NCBI RefSeq assembly: GCF_015644585.1
Contig: NZ_JADOBI010000018.1
Location: forward strand, 1-64,000
DNA length: 64,000 nt
DNA from: Rahnella laticis
GTDB lineage: Bacteria; Pseudomonadota; Gammaproteobacteria; Enterobacterales; Enterobacteriaceae
Direction: 5' to 3'
Part shown: piece after piece, positions 22,916-34,785 of the stretch
Layout: every line of letters begins with the position of its first letter
How positions within the stretch are numbered: the first letter of the stretch is position 1
Notes under the pieces: model-generated
The model's input: the letters and a program-made list of their open reading frames with translations, nothing else
The model's database searches: none
What the model was told of the DNA's origin: nothing
Made by a program: the position numbers and the translations under genes

Positions 22916-24718
22916 ATGACGACTCAGGCTCCTCCAATTTCACTGCTCCCGCTGACCCCCGAGCAACTGGCACGACTTCAATCGGCAACGAGTGATTATT
23001 CACCGACTCAGATGGCCTGGCTTTCCGGTTATTTCTGGGGGATGGTTAACCAGCAACCGGGCGCTGTCACCACGCCGGCACCAGTGCAGGCAGCCGCATC
23101 CATTACCCTGATTTCTGCCTCGCAAACCGGTAATGCCCGCCGTGTGGCCGAACAGTTACGTGATGACCTGATTGCAGCAAAACTGAATGTGAATCTGGTG
23201 AATGCCGGTGATTACAAATTCAAGCAAATCGCTCAGGAAAAACTGCTGCTGATTGTGGCGTCGACGCAGGGCGAAGGTGAGCAGGCGGAAGAAGCCGTCG
23301 CGTTGCATAAATTCCTGCAATCCAAAAAAGCCCCGAAATTCACGGACACGGCCTTTGCGGTGTTCGCGCTTGGCGATACCTCTTATGAGTTCTTCTGCCA
23401 GGCGGGTAAAGACTTCGATACGCGTTTGGGCGAACTGGGCGCGGAGCGTCTGACAGACCGTGTGGATGCGGACGTTGAATATAAAGAGGTTGCCGCCGAA
23501 TGGCGCAAGCGCATTGTTGAAGTGCTGAAACAGCGCGTGCCAGCTGACACTTCCGCGCAAGCCGCGCCGACGCTGGCGGGCAGTGTGAATCAGGTCGACA
23601 GCAGCCCATATACGAAAGAAGCACCGCTGACGGCGACGCTGGCGGTGAACCAGAAAATCACCGGCCGCGATTCAGATAAAGACGTGCGTCATCTGGAAAT
23701 CGATCTCGGTGATTCTGGTCTGCGTTACCAGCCGGGCGATGCGCTGGGGATCTGGTTTGAAAACGATCCGCAGCTGGTGCAGGAAGTCGTGGAACTGCTG
23801 TGGCTGAAAGGCGATGAGACGGTCGGCATCAACGGCAAATCACTGTCGCTGTCTGAAGCCCTTCAGCATCATATCGAGCTGACGCAAAACACCACGCCAA
23901 TCATTGAGAAATACGCCGCGCTTTGCCGCGACGAACATCTGACCGGGTTGCTGGCCGACAAACCTGCGCTTTTGCAATACGCGCAAACCGTGCCGTTCGT
24001 TGACATGGTGCGCCGCGCACCGACTGAACTCGACGCTCAGCAACTGGTGGATTTACTGCGTCCGCTGACGCCGCGCCTGTATTCGATTGCCTCATCGCAG
24101 GCCGAAACCGAATCCGAAGTGCATATCACCGTCGGCGTTGTGCGTTATGACATTGATGGCCGCCCGCGTTCCGGTGGCGCGTCAGGTTATCTGGCCGACC
24201 GTCTGGAAGAAGACGGCGAAGTGAAAGTTTTCATTGAGCATAACGACAACTTCCGTCTGCCGGCTAATCCTGAAACGCCAGTCATTATGATCGGGCCGGG
24301 CACCGGGATTGCGCCGTTCCGCGCGTTTATTCAGCAGCGTGATAACGACGGTGCCAGCGGCAAAAACTGGCTATTCTTCGGCAACCCGCACTTCACCGAC
24401 GATTTCCTTTATCAGGTGGAATGGCAGCGCTACGTAAAAGACGGCCTGCTGACCAACATCAGTCTGGCGTGGTCGCGTGACCAGGCGGAAAAAGTTTACG
24501 TACAGGACAAGTTGCGCGAGAGCGGCGCTGAAGTCTGGCAATGGCTGCAGGAAGGCGCGCACGTCTATGTTTGCGGCGACGCCAACCGTATGGCGAAAGA
24601 CGTAGAGCAGGCGCTGCTGGAGATCATTGCCGAATATGGCGTGATGGATCTGGAAACCGCCGACGAATATCTCAGCGAGTTGCGCCTGGATCACCGCTAT
24701 CAGCGTGACGTCTACTGA
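22916..24718 (+). CDS. cysJ: Sulfite reductase (NADPH) flavoprotein alpha subunit
   Basis: 600 residues from [22 protein letters not shown] (E. coli CysJ 599); 41 upstream codons in the open frame are not conserved. It carries electrons from NADPH through FAD and FMN to CysI. The FMN-binding flavodoxin domain shows [13 protein letters not shown] and STQGEGE. The FAD part has [11 protein letters not shown] and [10 protein letters not shown]. The NADPH part has [16 protein letters not shown] and ends in the typical [12 protein letters not shown]. It is the first gene of cysJIH. Confidence 0.97.
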   Translation: MTTQAPPISLLPLTPEQLARLQSATSDYSPTQMAWLSGYFWGMVNQQPGAVTTPAPVQAAASITLISASQTGNARRVAEQLRDDLIAAKLNVNLVNAGDYKFKQIAQEKLLLIVASTQGEGEQAEEAVALHKFLQSKKAPKFTDTAFAVFALGDTSYEFFCQAGKDFDTRLGELGAERLTDRVDADVEYKEVAAEWRKRIVEVLKQRVPADTSAQAAPTLAGSVNQVDSSPYTKEAPLTATLAVNQKITGRDSDKDVRHLEIDLGDSGLRYQPGDALGIWFENDPQLVQEVVELLWLKGDETVGINGKSLSLSEALQHHIELTQNTTPIIEKYAALCRDEHLTGLLADKPALLQYAQTVPFVDMVRRAPTELDAQQLVDLLRPLTPRLYSIASSQAETESEVHITVGVVRYDIDGRPRSGGASGYLADRLEEDGEVKVFIEHNDNFRLPANPETPVIMIGPGTGIAPFRAFIQQRDNDGASGKNWLFFGNPHFTDDFLYQVEWQRYVKDGLLTNISLAWSRDQAEKVYVQDKLRESGAEVWQWLQEGAHVYVCGDANRMAKDVEQALLEIIAEYGVMDLETADEYLSELRLDHRYQRDVY

Positions 24719-24757
24719 TCTGGCGTTTATAAAAATTAGAGCGATGAGTAAAAACTT

Positions 24758-26494
24758 ATGAGCAAAAAGTTGTGGAGTGAACTCAATCCCGGCCCCGGTC
24801 CGCTGATTGTCGATGCGCCTCTGGCCGACGCCGAACGCCTGAAAAAGGAAAGTGATTTCCTGCGCGGCACCATTGCCGATGATTTAAAAGACGGCCTGAC
24901 CGGCGGTTTCAACGGTGACAATTTCCTGTTGATCCGTTTCCACGGCATGTACCAGCAGGACGACCGCGATATTCGTGCTGAACGTGCTGAGCAAAAGCTG
25001 GAGCCGCGTCACGCCATGATGCTACGTTGCCGTCTGCCGGGTGGAGTGATGACGCCTGCGCAATGGCTTGGCATCGACAAATTTGCCGAAGACAGCACGC
25101 TCTACGGCAGCATCCGTATTACTAACCGTCAGACATTCCAGTTCCACGGCATTCTGAAACCGAACGTAAAACCGGTGCATCAGTTGCTGAATAAACTCGG
25201 TCTGGATGCGCTGGCGACCGCCAACGACGTTAACCGTAACGTCCTGTGTACGTCGAATCCGGTGGAATCTGAGCTGCATCGCGAAGCCTATGAATGGGCG
25301 AAAAAGCTCTCCGAACATCTGCTGCCGCGCACCCGTGCTTACGCCGAAGTCTGGCTGGATCAGGAAAAAGTCGAAACCACCGACGAAGAGCCGATTCTGG
25401 GCGCGACTTACCTGCCACGTAAATTCAAAACCACCGTGGTGATCCCGCCGCAAAACGATGTTGATCTTCATGCGAACGATCTGAATTTCGTGGCGATTGC
25501 GGATAACGGCAAACTGATCGGTTTTAACGTACTGGTCGGCGGCGGTCTTTCTATCGCACACGGCGATAAAGCGACTTACGCCCGTACCGCCAGCGAGCTG
25601 GGCTTTATCCCGCTGGAGAAAACGCTGGCCGTGGCCGAAGCCGTGGTGACCACGCAGCGGGACTGGGGTAACCGTACCAACCGTAAAAACGCCAAAACGA
25701 AATACACGCTGGAACGCGTTGGCGTGCCGGTATTTAAAGCCGAAGTGGAAAAGCGCGCGGGAATTCAGTTCGCTGAAATCCGCCCTTACGAATTCACCGG
25801 CCGCGGCGATCGTATTGGCTGGGTGAAAGGCATCGACAAACAGTGGCACCTGACCCTGTTTATCGAAAATGGCCGTATTCTGGATTATCCGGGCAAGCCG
25901 CTGAAAACCGGTCTGGCAGAAATTGCTAAGATCCACAAAGGCGATTTCAGGCTAACTGCTAACCAGAACCTGATCGTGGCCGGTGTCGCCGAAAAAGACA
26001 AAGACGCGATCGAAACGCTGGCGCGTAATCACGGCCTGATCGACGACGGCGTGACCGAGCAGCGTAAAAACTCAATGGCCTGCGTGTCTTACCCGACGTG
26101 TCCGCTGGCGATGGCGGAAGCCGAACGTTTCCTGCCGGAGTTTGTGACCAAAGTGGAAGGCATTATGCACGCTCATGGCGTGGGTGATGAACACATCGTT
26201 CTGCGCGTGACCGGCTGCCCGAACGGCTGTGGCCGCGCGCTTCTGGCGGAAATCGGCCTGGTGGGCAAAGCCCTCAACCGTTACAACCTGCACCTCGGCG
26301 GTAACCGCGCCGGGACGCGCATTCCGCGGATGTACCGCGAAAATATTTCAGACGCAGAGATCCTGACGATCATCGACGAACTGGTAGGGCGCTGGGCAAA
26401 AGAGCGCGAAACCGGTGAAGGTTTTGGTGATTACGTGATCCGCGCGGGGATCATCCGGCCGGTGCTTGATCCGGCCCGTGATTTCTACGATTAA
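24758..26494 (+). CDS. cysI: Sulfite reductase hemoprotein beta subunit
   Basis: 578 residues; reduces sulfite to sulfide using siroheme and a 4Fe-4S cluster. Two ferrite-reductase repeats are seen ([20 protein letters not shown] in the first). The cluster/siroheme cysteines are in [18 protein letters not shown] and [20 protein letters not shown]. Its siroheme is made by CysG, encoded downstream in this window. It follows cysJ by 39 bases and precedes cysH by 24. Confidence 0.98.
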   Translation: MSKKLWSELNPGPGPLIVDAPLADAERLKKESDFLRGTIADDLKDGLTGGFNGDNFLLIRFHGMYQQDDRDIRAERAEQKLEPRHAMMLRCRLPGGVMTPAQWLGIDKFAEDSTLYGSIRITNRQTFQFHGILKPNVKPVHQLLNKLGLDALATANDVNRNVLCTSNPVESELHREAYEWAKKLSEHLLPRTRAYAEVWLDQEKVETTDEEPILGATYLPRKFKTTVVIPPQNDVDLHANDLNFVAIADNGKLIGFNVLVGGGLSIAHGDKATYARTASELGFIPLEKTLAVAEAVVTTQRDWGNRTNRKNAKTKYTLERVGVPVFKAEVEKRAGIQFAEIRPYEFTGRGDRIGWVKGIDKQWHLTLFIENGRILDYPGKPLKTGLAEIAKIHKGDFRLTANQNLIVAGVAEKDKDAIETLARNHGLIDDGVTEQRKNSMACVSYPTCPLAMAEAERFLPEFVTKVEGIMHAHGVGDEHIVLRVTGCPNGCGRALLAEIGLVGKALNRYNLHLGGNRAGTRIPRMYRENISDAEILTIIDELVGRWAKERETGEGFGDYVIRAGIIRPVLDPARDFYD

Positions 26495-26518
26495 CCGTTA
26501 CGAATGACAGGAGGCACC

Positions 26519-27256
26519 ATGAGTTCATTGAATCTAACTCTGGCCGAACTGAACGACATGCCGAAGTCCGGACAGGCCATGGCGCTGGCGGAAATTAACG
26601 TCAGCCTTGAAAAGCTGTCTGCGCAGGAGCGTGTGCAGTGGGCGCTGGAGAATATGCCCGGTGAATTTGCGTTGTCTTCCAGCTTTGGTATCCAGGCCGC
26701 TGTGAGCCTGCATCTGGTGACGCAGCAGAAACCGGACATTCCGGTGATCCTCACGGATACCGGTTATCTGTTCCCGGAAACCTATCAGTTCATTGATTCG
26801 TTAACCGAACAGCTCGGCCTGAACTTGCAGATCTTCCGCGCGGAGCAATCGCCTGCCTGGCAGGAAGCGCGTTACGGCAAACTGTGGGAGCAGGGCGTCG
26901 AAGGCATCGAGAAGTACAATCACATCAATAAAGTTGAGCCGATGAATCGTGCGATTCAAACGCTCGGTGTGCAGACCTGGTTCGCCGGTCTGCGGCGCGA
27001 ACAGTCCGGCAGCCGTGCGCATCTGCCGGTGCTGGCGGTTCAGCGTGGTGTGTTTAAAATCCTGCCGATCATTGACTGGGATAACCGTCAGGTCTTCCAG
27101 TACCTGAAAGAGCATGGCCTCAGCTACCATCCGCTGTGGGACCAGGGCTATCTTTCCGTCGGCGATACCCACACCACGAAAAAGTGGGAAGAAGGGATGA
27201 AGGAAGAAGACACTCGCTTTTTTGGACTGAAAAGAGAGTGCGGCCTGCACGAATGA
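26519..27256 (+). CDS. cysH: Phosphoadenosine phosphosulfate reductase
   Basis: 245 residues. The start at 26519 has a perfect AGGAGG six bases upstream; an ATG five codons earlier overlaps it. The enzyme reduces PAPS to sulfite with thioredoxin. Marks: [16 protein letters not shown] (PP-loop), [33 protein letters not shown], and the catalytic C-terminal KRECGLHE. It ends cysJIH and is followed by a terminator. Confidence 0.97.
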   Translation: MSSLNLTLAELNDMPKSGQAMALAEINVSLEKLSAQERVQWALENMPGEFALSSSFGIQAAVSLHLVTQQKPDIPVILTDTGYLFPETYQFIDSLTEQLGLNLQIFRAEQSPAWQEARYGKLWEQGVEGIEKYNHINKVEPMNRAIQTLGVQTWFAGLRREQSGSRAHLPVLAVQRGVFKILPIIDWDNRQVFQYLKEHGLSYHPLWDQGYLSVGDTHTTKKWEEGMKEEDTRFFGLKRECGLHE

Positions 27257-27264
27257 CAGAGAAA

Positions 27265-27294
27265 AAAACGGACGCTAAAAGCGTCCGTTTTCTT
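27265..27294. terminator. Terminator between convergent cysH and iap-like gene
   Basis: AAAACGGACGC-TAAA-AGCGTCCGTTTTC, a long perfect stem flanked by A and T runs; can serve both directions. Confidence 0.92.
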
Positions 27295-27301
27295 TCGTTC
27301 G

Positions 27302-28339
27302 TCAGGCGTGTTTCGCCGGTTTCGCCAGATCCCTGAGCAGCGGGAATAACACTTTCACGGTATCCCGCGAACGTTTTTCAATGCGGCCCGGCAGCGCGGT
27401 ATCGAGATATTGCAGGTTATCGAACTGGCTCTGATAGCGTGTTGTGCCCAGCGGGAAGTGGCTGCTGATGGCACGTTGCTGCTCGCCATCTTTCTTGCCT
27501 AATGCATAATTCGTGGCGGTCACGTTCAGCAGCGGTAATCGCGCTTCATCCAGCGCGCCGATGCCGTCGCAGCAATGCGTATTGTCATGGCTTTCCGCCG
27601 GGATCCCCAGACTGTGCGCAATCTTGATGGCGCGGACGCGGGTTAGTTTTGCCACCGCCGCCGACGTATTCACGCCGCTGTTGAAATACAGCCTGTCGCC
27701 GGTAATCAGTGAATTCAGGTTGATCACCAGCAGCGTGTTTTTCTTCTCTTCGGCGCTCATGCGCTTCACAAAATCTTCTGCCCCTTTCGCACCGGTTTCT
27801 TCGGCACTCAGCGCCACAAAGCGCAGGCTGTAATGCGTGGGAATGGCCTGCATGCGTTCGGCCAGTTCAAGCATCACACCGACGCCTGAGGCGTTATCAT
27901 CCACGCCCTGCAAGGTCAGGCCGCCGAGATTATGGTTGGTATCGCTGTCGCTTTGCGGCACATAAGTATCAAAGTGCGCCATCACAATAATCTGCTGCGG
28001 CACGTCGCCGGTCCGTGCGGCAATAACGGACGTGGCGTGAATATTCTGCCAGTTCTTTTTGCCGTCGTTGCTGGTGTACAGATAGCGGGTATCGAATCCG
28101 CGCAGATCGCTTTTATAGCCTAATTTATTGAATTGCTGATTCAGGTAATCTGCCGCGATAAGTTCAGCAGGGCTGCCTGCCATACGTCCCGGAAAATAGG
28201 TCGCGATATGACGAATTTGCTGACTGGCGATTTCACCCATCGCCGGAAGTGGCGACGAGGCAGCCACCGCATGACCCATTAAGACGCCGCTCAGCCCGAT
28301 GGCGAGCAGCGTCCGCTTCATGCGTAAAAAAGAGAACAT
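27302..28339 (-). CDS. iap: Alkaline phosphatase isozyme conversion-like aminopeptidase (M28)
   Basis: 345 residues from MFSFLRMKRT (the E. coli Iap start); the frame extends 15 codons upstream without support, and AAGGA lies before the chosen ATG. Signal peptide followed by an M28 zinc aminopeptidase domain: VMAHFDTY, LQGVDDNASGVGVMLELAE, SAEETGAKGAEDFV and a late DTHCC-like region (NTHCCDGIGALDEA). E. coli Iap trims the N-terminal Arg of periplasmic alkaline phosphatase. It lies convergent with cysH, the same neighbour as in E. coli, but no CRISPR-cas locus is present beside it here. Confidence 0.88.
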   Translation of the reverse strand: MFSFLRMKRTLLAIGLSGVLMGHAVAASSPLPAMGEIASQQIRHIATYFPGRMAGSPAELIAADYLNQQFNKLGYKSDLRGFDTRYLYTSNDGKKNWQNIHATSVIAARTGDVPQQIIVMAHFDTYVPQSDSDTNHNLGGLTLQGVDDNASGVGVMLELAERMQAIPTHYSLRFVALSAEETGAKGAEDFVKRMSAEEKKNTLLVINLNSLITGDRLYFNSGVNTSAAVAKLTRVRAIKIAHSLGIPAESHDNTHCCDGIGALDEARLPLLNVTATNYALGKKDGEQQRAISSHFPLGTTRYQSQFDNLQYLDTALPGRIEKRSRDTVKVLFPLLRDLAKPAKHA

Positions 28340-28683
28340 AGCCAAAAATCCTTGTTTGCGGGTCAAAATGACCGGAAAGGGCACTACACCTGCCAGGCCG
28401 CGTGTGGCGGTCTTTGTGGGCGATATATTTGCAGGCGATATAGTATGCGATTGTCCGCGCCAATAGACAATTTCCCGTTATCTCAAACCGCTCTTTTTGT
28501 CATCCGGAATGGTCGGGGAAGGTCATGAAAAATATTCAGGCTGGGAGGATTATAAAAAATCTTCGCCCCTGACGGCGCGCTATATTCCATTTAGTAACTA
28601 ATCATTCCTTTTCGTCATTTCAGATCAATTATTGCCTGCACGTATAGTTTGATGATTAATCCTTACAATCAATAAAGGCCTTT
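28340..28683. promoter_or_regulatory. Divergent iap-like / cysG upstream region
   Basis: 344 bases with no gene. It must contain the promoters for the minus-strand aminopeptidase and the plus-strand cysG-cysDNC unit. The word GCGATATA occurs twice, at 28418-28425 and 28435-28442. CysB control of the cys side is expected from the pathway, but I cannot define a site. Confidence 0.4.
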
Positions 28684-30108
28684 GTGGACTATCTACCAAT
28701 ATTTGCCGACCTCAAACAACGCCCGGTGCTGGTTGTTGGTGGTGGCGAAGTCGCTGCCCGCAAAATAGATCTTCTCCTGCGGGCGGGCGCACAAGTTCGG
28801 ATAGTTGCACAGGCACTTTCCCCCGAGCTGGAACAACGTGAACATGCCAATGAAGTCATCTGGCTGGCGCAGGCATTTCTGCCAGAGCAGCTCGATGATG
28901 TGTTTCTGGTGATTGCAGCGACCGATGACGCCGCACTCAACGCAGAGGTCTTTGAGCAGGCTAATCAGCGCTTCGTTATGGCGAACGTCGTCGACGATCA
29001 ACCCAAGTGTTCTTTTATCTTTCCTTCCATTGTCGACCGCTCGCCGATAGTGGTGGCGATTTCCTCCAGCGGTAAAGCGCCGGTGCTGGCCAGAATGTTG
29101 CGTGAAAAACTCGAAACATTGCTGCCGAACAGCCTGGGGCAAATGGCGGATATCGCCGGGCGCTGGCGTGAAAGGGTAAAAACCCAGTTCAGTTCCATGC
29201 GTGCACGCCGCCGCTTCTGGGAGCAGGCATTTTCCGGGCGCTTTGCCAGCCTGGCTTCTGCGGGGAAACTCGCACAGGCGGAGCAAGCGTTGCAGGAACA
29301 GTTAGAAAGTGCGGAAGACATCGCGCAAAACGGCAATGTCACGCTGGTCGGCGCCGGGCCGGGTGATGCAGGATTGCTCACCTTACGCGGTTTGCAGGTT
29401 ATGCAGCAGGCTGATGTGGTGTTGTATGACTATCTGGTCAGCGACGACGTGCTGGATTTAGTCCGCCGTGACGCGGACCGAATTTGTGTCGGCAAACGGG
29501 CGGGCAGCCACTCGGTGTCGCAGGAAGAAACCAACCGTCTGCTGGTCGAACTGGCGCAGCAGGGAAAAAAAGTCGTGCGCCTGAAAGGCGGCGACCCGTT
29601 CATCTTCGGACGTGGCGGTGAAGAACTACAGGCGGTGAAAGCGGCCGGAATTCCTTTCCAGGTCGTTCCGGGTGTCACCGCTGCCGCTGGCGCTACGGCG
29701 TATGCCGGCATCCCGCTGACGCATCGTGATTACGCGCAGAGCGTGATGTTTGTGACAGGGCATTGCCGCTCTGATGATAACGGCGTGCAGTGGGAGACGC
29801 TCGCCAAAGGAAAACAAACGCTGGCGATTTACATGGGCACGCTCAAAGCGGCTGAAATCAGCCAGCAGTTGATCGCTCACGGACGTGCAGCAACGACACC
29901 TGTCGCGGTCATCGGACGGGGAACGCGAGCCGATCAGCAGGTGCTGACCGGAACGCTCGATAATCTTGAACATCTGGCTCAACAGGCGCCTGCACCGGCG
30001 CTGCTGGTGATTGGTGAAGTGGTGGCACTTCATCAGCAACTGGCGTGGTTTGGGCATCATCCTGAGACTGACGGGACTCAACGTCCGTCGGTTGTGAATT
30101 TGGCTTAA
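28684..30108 (+). CDS. cysG: Siroheme synthase (uroporphyrinogen methyltransferase / precorrin-2 dehydrogenase / ferrochelatase)
   Basis: 474 residues with a GTG start ([21 protein letters not shown], matching E. coli CysG MDHLPIF), preceded by AAAGG. It makes the siroheme used by CysI. The N-terminal NAD-binding dehydrogenase/chelatase part has [22 protein letters not shown] and [21 protein letters not shown]. The C-terminal SUMT part begins near residue 215 with [20 protein letters not shown] and has [17 protein letters not shown] and [23 protein letters not shown]. In E. coli cysG sits with nirBD; here it heads the cysDNC unit, 10 bases before cysD. Confidence 0.97.
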   Translation: MDYLPIFADLKQRPVLVVGGGEVAARKIDLLLRAGAQVRIVAQALSPELEQREHANEVIWLAQAFLPEQLDDVFLVIAATDDAALNAEVFEQANQRFVMANVVDDQPKCSFIFPSIVDRSPIVVAISSSGKAPVLARMLREKLETLLPNSLGQMADIAGRWRERVKTQFSSMRARRRFWEQAFSGRFASLASAGKLAQAEQALQEQLESAEDIAQNGNVTLVGAGPGDAGLLTLRGLQVMQQADVVLYDYLVSDDVLDLVRRDADRICVGKRAGSHSVSQEETNRLLVELAQQGKKVVRLKGGDPFIFGRGGEELQAVKAAGIPFQVVPGVTAAAGATAYAGIPLTHRDYAQSVMFVTGHCRSDDNGVQWETLAKGKQTLAIYMGTLKAAEISQQLIAHGRAATTPVAVIGRGTRADQQVLTGTLDNLEHLAQQAPAPALLVIGEVVALHQQLAWFGHHPETDGTQRPSVVNLA

Positions 30109-30118
30109 AGGATCTGTT

Positions 30119-31027
30119 ATGGACGAAAAACGACTGACTCATTTGCGGCAACTGGAGGCGGAGAGTATCCATATCATCCGTGAAGTGGCTGCTGAATTCG
30201 CCAACCCGGTGATGATGTATTCCATCGGGAAAGACTCCTCGGTGATGCTGCATCTGGCTCGCAAAGCCTTCTTCCCGGGCACGCTGCCGTTTCCGTTGTT
30301 GCATGTGGACACCGGCTGGAAATTCCGCGAAATGTACGAGTTCCGTGACCGCACGGCGAAAAACTACGGTTTCGAGCTGCTGGTACATAAAAACCCGGAA
30401 GGCGTGGCGATGGGTATCAACCCGTTCGTTCACGGCAGTGCCAAACACACTGACATCATGAAAACCGAAGGGCTGAAACAGGCGCTGAACAAATACGGTT
30501 TTGACGCAGCTTTCGGCGGCGCACGCCGAGACGAAGAAAAATCCCGTGCCAAAGAACGCATTTACTCGTTCCGTGACCGTTTCCACCGCTGGGATCCGAA
30601 AAACCAGCGTCCGGAGTTGTGGCACAACTACAACGGCCAGATTAACAAAGGCGAAAGCATCCGCGTGTTCCCGCTCTCCAACTGGACTGAGCTGGATATC
30701 TGGCAGTACATCTATCTAGAAAATATTGAAATCGTTCCGCTCTATCTGGCCGCGCCGCGTCCGGTTCTCGAGCGCGACGGTATGCTACTGATGGTGGATG
30801 ACGATCGTATTGATCTCCAGCCGGGCGAAGTGATCGAGAAGAAAATGGTGCGCTTCCGTACGCTGGGTTGCTGGCCGCTGACCGGTGCCGTGGAATCCGA
30901 AGCGCAAACGCTGCCGGAAATCATCGAAGAGATGCTGGTTTCCACAACCAGTGAGCGTCAGGGACGGGCGATCGACCGCGATCAGGCCGGTTCGATGGAA
31001 CTGAAAAAGCGTCAAGGGTACTTCTGA
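30119..31027 (+). CDS. cysD: Sulfate adenylyltransferase subunit 2
   Basis: 302 residues; catalytic PP-loop subunit that forms adenylyl sulfate from sulfate and ATP, driven by the GTPase CysN. Marks: [20 protein letters not shown] (PP-loop SxGKDS), [37 protein letters not shown] and [16 protein letters not shown]. Length equals the E. coli protein. It is 13 bases upstream of cysN. Confidence 0.98.
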   Translation: MDEKRLTHLRQLEAESIHIIREVAAEFANPVMMYSIGKDSSVMLHLARKAFFPGTLPFPLLHVDTGWKFREMYEFRDRTAKNYGFELLVHKNPEGVAMGINPFVHGSAKHTDIMKTEGLKQALNKYGFDAAFGGARRDEEKSRAKERIYSFRDRFHRWDPKNQRPELWHNYNGQINKGESIRVFPLSNWTELDIWQYIYLENIEIVPLYLAAPRPVLERDGMLLMVDDDRIDLQPGEVIEKKMVRFRTLGCWPLTGAVESEAQTLPEIIEEMLVSTTSERQGRAIDRDQAGSMELKKRQGYF

Positions 31028-31040
31028 GGAGCCGCAGCTA

Positions 31041-32468
31041 ATGAATAATGCAATTGCACAACAAATCGCGGAGCAGGGCGGCGTCGAAGCTTACCTGCAC
31101 GCTCAGCAACACAAAAGCCTGCTGCGCTTCCTGACCTGTGGCAGCGTCGATGACGGCAAAAGTACGCTGATCGGGCGTCTGCTGCACGACACCCGCCAGA
31201 TTTACGAAGACCAGCTGTCCTCGCTGCACAATGACAGCAAGCGTCACGGCACGCAGGGCGAAAAACTGGATCTGGCTTTACTGGTTGATGGCCTGCAAGC
31301 GGAACGCGAACAGGGTATTACCATCGATGTGGCTTATCGTTATTTTTCCACTGAAAAGCGTAAGTTCATCATCGCGGATACGCCGGGACACGAACAGTAC
31401 ACCCGTAATATGGCGACCGGTGCATCGACCTGCGATCTGGCGATCCTGCTGATCGACGCCCGTAAAGGCGTCCTGGATCAAACCCGTCGCCACAGCTTTA
31501 TCGCCACTCTGCTGGGGATCCGCCATCTGGTTGTGGCTGTGAACAAAATGGATCTGGTCGATTTCAGCGAGTCTGTTTACGAGCAATTTAAACAGGATTA
31601 TCTGGATTTCGCTCAGCAACTGCCGACCGATCTGGACATCAAATTCGTTCCGCTTTCCGCGCTGGAAGGCGATAACGTGGCGACGCCAAGCGAGAAAATG
31701 GGCTGGTATACCGGACCAACGCTGCTCGACGTGCTGGAAACGGTCAACATTATTAACATTCGCGAACAGCAACCGATGCGTTTCCCGGTGCAGTATGTGA
31801 ACCGTCCAAACCTCGATTTCCGCGGTTATGCCGGAACGCTGGCGTCCGGTTCTGTCCGCGTCGGCCAGAAAGTGAAGGTTCTGCCGTCTGGTGTGGAATC
31901 TACCGTGGCACGCATCGTGACCTTTGACGGTGATTTGCAGGAAGCCTGGGCAGGAGAAGCGATCACATTGGTGCTGGCCGACGAACGTGATATCAGCCGC
32001 GGCGATACGCTGGTGGACGCGGATGAAACCGTTAAACCGGTGCAGCATGCGAAAGTGGACGTGGTGTGGATGGCGGAGCAACCGCTGAGCGTCGGCCAAA
32101 GCTATGACATCAAAGTCGGTGGAAAGAAAGCCCGTGCGCGCGTGGAAAACATCGAGTATCAGGTCGAGATCAACTCACTGACTCAGCGTGTGGTGGAAAA
32201 CCTGCCGCTCAACGGTATCGGCCTGGTCGAACTGACCTTTGACGAACCGCTGGTGCTGGATAACTACCAGAGCAACGCGGTGAACGGCGGGATGATCTTT
32301 ATCGATCGCCTGACGAACGTGACCGTGGGCGCTGGTCTGGTTCGCGAAGCGCTGGAAGAAGTTTATCAGGAAGCGGATAAATACAGCGCGTTTGAGCTGG
32401 AACTGAACAGCCTGGTTCGCCGCCACTTCCCGCACTGGGGCGCGCGCGATTTGCTGGGTGGAAAATAA
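31041..32468 (+). CDS. cysN: Sulfate adenylyltransferase subunit 1 (GTPase)
   Basis: 475 residues, EF-Tu-like GTPase subunit of ATP sulfurylase. G motifs: [18 protein letters not shown] (G1), [11 protein letters not shown] (G2), [14 protein letters not shown] (G3), VNKMDLVDF (G4) and PLSALEGDN (G5). Beta-barrel domains II and III follow. An RBS-like GAGGAG precedes the ATG. One base separates its stop from the cysC ATG, so translation is likely coupled. Confidence 0.98.
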   Translation: MNNAIAQQIAEQGGVEAYLHAQQHKSLLRFLTCGSVDDGKSTLIGRLLHDTRQIYEDQLSSLHNDSKRHGTQGEKLDLALLVDGLQAEREQGITIDVAYRYFSTEKRKFIIADTPGHEQYTRNMATGASTCDLAILLIDARKGVLDQTRRHSFIATLLGIRHLVVAVNKMDLVDFSESVYEQFKQDYLDFAQQLPTDLDIKFVPLSALEGDNVATPSEKMGWYTGPTLLDVLETVNIINIREQQPMRFPVQYVNRPNLDFRGYAGTLASGSVRVGQKVKVLPSGVESTVARIVTFDGDLQEAWAGEAITLVLADERDISRGDTLVDADETVKPVQHAKVDVVWMAEQPLSVGQSYDIKVGGKKARARVENIEYQVEINSLTQRVVENLPLNGIGLVELTFDEPLVLDNYQSNAVNGGMIFIDRLTNVTVGAGLVREALEEVYQEADKYSAFELELNSLVRRHFPHWGARDLLGGK

Positions 32469-32469
32469 G

Positions 32470-33093
32470 ATGACGTTGCAAAACGGCTCTTTCTTAAAAG
32501 ACGACAATGTTGTCTGGCATCCGCACGCGGTGACGCGCGCGGATCGCGAGAAACAGCATGGTCATCGCGGCGCAGTTCTGTGGTTCACCGGGCTTTCGGG
32601 CTCGGGGAAATCCACGGTAGCGGGCGCGCTGGAACAGGCGCTGCATGCGCAGGGTATCAGCACGTATCTGCTTGATGGCGACAACGTCCGCCACGGGCTT
32701 TGCCGTGATTTAGGGTTCACGGATGACGACCGTCGCGAAAACATCCGTCGCGTCGGTGAAGTGGCAAAACTGATGGTGGATGCCGGTCTGGTCGTGCTGA
32801 CCGCCTTCATTTCTCCTCATCGCGCTGAGCGGGACATGGTGCGTAATTTGCTCGGGGAAGGGCAGTTTATTGAAGTGTTCGTTGATACGCCGCTGGAGAT
32901 TTGTGAGGCGCGTGATCCTAAAGGTTTATACAAGAAAGCGCGCGCGGGTGAACTGAAGAATTTCACCGGAATTGACTCTGAATATCAGCCGCCGGAAGTG
33001 CCGGATGTGCATCTTAATGGTGAACAATTGGTAACACATTTGGTCCCCCAATTATTAGATGTGATGCGTCAGCGCGCTATTATCAATCCCTGA
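32470..33093 (+). CDS. cysC: Adenylylsulfate kinase
   Basis: 207 residues from [16 protein letters not shown]; the upstream GTG at 32458 lies inside cysN and is not needed. It phosphorylates APS to PAPS, the substrate of CysH. The P-loop is [17 protein letters not shown], the APS-binding stretch is [15 protein letters not shown], the lid region is [13 protein letters not shown], and the family motif is [13 protein letters not shown]. It ends the cysG-cysD-cysN-cysC run. Confidence 0.97.
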   Translation: MTLQNGSFLKDDNVVWHPHAVTRADREKQHGHRGAVLWFTGLSGSGKSTVAGALEQALHAQGISTYLLDGDNVRHGLCRDLGFTDDDRRENIRRVGEVAKLMVDAGLVVLTAFISPHRAERDMVRNLLGEGQFIEVFVDTPLEICEARDPKGLYKKARAGELKNFTGIDSEYQPPEVPDVHLNGEQLVTHLVPQLLDVMRQRAIINP

Positions 33094-33152
33094 ATGTTTG
33101 CCGGCCAAACGCCAGAGAGCGTGCCGGTTTACACTGAATACAGGGATCATCT

Positions 33153-33518
33153 ATGCAGGCTTTACTCAGCAGACTTGTCAGCCGGATCCGGGTCGAAAAC
33201 ACCCGCTATCAGAGGCTGGCGCAGGTCACAGACAGTGCAGACAACGACGAGCCGTCCTACTCTATGCAGGGCGGGTTCATTGGCTTCGTCTTTTACTGGC
33301 TGGCCTTTGCGATCCCTTTCCTGGTCTACGGATCCAACACCCTGTTTTTCCTGCTCTACACCTGGCCTTTCTTTCTTGCGCTCATGCCTGTATCCGTTCT
33401 GATTGGCATTGCGCTCAGCATGTTCTTTCGTGGCGGCTGGTTTAAAACGTCGGTGACCAGCGCAATCTGCGTGATCAGCATGTTCTGGACGGTCTTCTCA
33501 TTTCTATCGGGCTGGTGA
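33153..33518 (+). CDS. ygbE: DUF3561 inner-membrane protein (YgbE-like)
   Basis: 121 residues with about three membrane spans (roughly 44-63, 65-88, 96-117). YGSNTLFFLLYTWPFFLALMP is nearly identical to E. coli YgbE and identifies the family. The protein lies downstream of cysC, as in E. coli. Function unknown. The start at 33153 is the first ATG giving the conserved protein. Confidence 0.88.
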   Translation: MQALLSRLVSRIRVENTRYQRLAQVTDSADNDEPSYSMQGGFIGFVFYWLAFAIPFLVYGSNTLFFLLYTWPFFLALMPVSVLIGIALSMFFRGGWFKTSVTSAICVISMFWTVFSFLSGW

Positions 33519-33742
33519 GTCAGGCTGGCTCTTTTCCGGTTCCTTATCTTCGGGGATGTCGTCCGGCGGCCCTGCGTTTTTCCGGCGGTTTTCCCTGCAA
33601 TTCTCCTTCACGATGTAACCCATTGTGTCATTCTCACCCATAATTGAGTGCGTAAGTCTGATTCTCGCAGGCATTTACCCTGCCACAGTGGAGTCAGAGG
33701 GAAAGTTGTGGGATGATTGTCCGGCTTTTTTAGGGGGCGGGG

Positions 33743-34063
33743 ATGGGCAAACTAACACTGCTTTTACTGATTTTACTTGGCTGGCTTCAGTATTCACTGT
33801 GGCTGGGCAAGAATGGTATTCACGATTACGTTCGTGTAAACGATGACGTTCAGGTGCAACAAGTTAATAACGGCAAACTGAAGTCACGTAATGATCAACT
33901 TTTCGCAGAAATCGACGATTTGAACGGCGGTCAGGAAGCGATCGAAGAACGCGCGCGCAACGAACTGAGCATGATCAAGCCCGGTGAGACTTTCTATCGC
34001 CTGGTGCCTGACAACAAACGTGCGCCGGGCAGCACCGTATCGCAAAGCAACCCGAATCAATAG
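33743..34063 (+). CDS. ftsB: Cell division protein FtsB
   Basis: 106 residues: one membrane span ([20 protein letters not shown]) followed by a leucine-zipper-like coiled coil ([20 protein letters not shown]) and the conserved [22 protein letters not shown]. It forms the FtsQ-FtsL-FtsB complex of the divisome. It starts 225 bases after ygbE (short gap with no gene) and ends 2 bases before ispD. RBS GGGGCGGGG is upstream. Confidence 0.96.
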   Translation: MGKLTLLLLILLGWLQYSLWLGKNGIHDYVRVNDDVQVQQVNNGKLKSRNDQLFAEIDDLNGGQEAIEERARNELSMIKPGETFYRLVPDNKRAPGSTVSQSNPNQ

Positions 34064-34065
34064 CC

Positions 34066-34785
34066 ATGAGCCATACTGCAGTTTCCCTTCCAGAGGTCAT
34101 TGCCGTGTTACCTGCTGCCGGAATCGGCAGCCGTATGCAGGCAGAATGTCCCAAACAATATCTGACTATCGGCGGTAAGACGCTGATAGAACACTCGATT
34201 CGCGCCTTGTTGCACAGCAGCAACGTCACCAAAGTTATTGTGGCGCTGAGCCCGCATGACACGCAGTTCCGGCAGTTGCCCGTCGCCAGTGATCCCCGGA
34301 TCCAGCTGGTTACCGGTGGAAATGAGCGCGCCGAATCTGTGATGGCAGGCCTTGAGGCCGCGGGCGATCATGGCTGGGTGCTGGTGCATGATGCGGCACG
34401 TCCTTGTCTGCACCCCGATGATCTGACAAACCTTCTGGCCATTTCTGCGATTAGCAAAATTGGCGGGATCCTCGCCGCGCCGGTTCGTGACACCATGAAA
34501 CGCGGTGAGCCCGGCGCGCATGCGATCTCCCATACGGTAGATCGTCAGGAACTCTGGCATGCGCTCACGCCGCAATTCTTCCCTCTCGAATTATTGAAAA
34601 CCTGCCTGCGCCGCGCACTGAATGAAGGCGCTGTGGTCACTGATGAAGCTTCCGCAATGGAATATTGTGGTTTTCATCCTATGCTGATCCCGGCGCGGGC
34701 CGATAATATTAAAGTCACCAGACCAGAAGATCTGGCGCTGGCTGAATTCTACTTAACCCGCTTGTATCAGGAGGAGAACGCATAA
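34066..34785 (+). CDS. ispD: 2-C-methyl-D-erythritol 4-phosphate cytidylyltransferase
   Basis: 239 residues, MEP isoprenoid pathway. The nucleotide-binding signature is [21 protein letters not shown], followed by [30 protein letters not shown] and TDEASAMEY. Its stop overlaps the ispF start by one base (TAATG), so translation is coupled. Confidence 0.97.
   Translation: MSHTAVSLPEVIAVLPAAGIGSRMQAECPKQYLTIGGKTLIEHSIRALLHSSNVTKVIVALSPHDTQFRQLPVASDPRIQLVTGGNERAESVMAGLEAAGDHGWVLVHDAARPCLHPDDLTNLLAISAISKIGGILAAPVRDTMKRGEPGAHAISHTVDRQELWHALTPQFFPLELLKTCLRRALNEGAVVTDEASAMEYCGFHPMLIPARADNIKVTRPEDLALAEFYLTRLYQEENA

Noticed and set aside
27257-28683. CRISPR array or cas genes beside iap, as in E. coli
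   Set aside because: No repeated 28-29 base units with spacers and no cas-like protein in 27257-28683.
33094-33402. Alternative frames over ygbE
   Set aside because: The 33153 frame carries the conserved YgbE sequence; the others are shadows.
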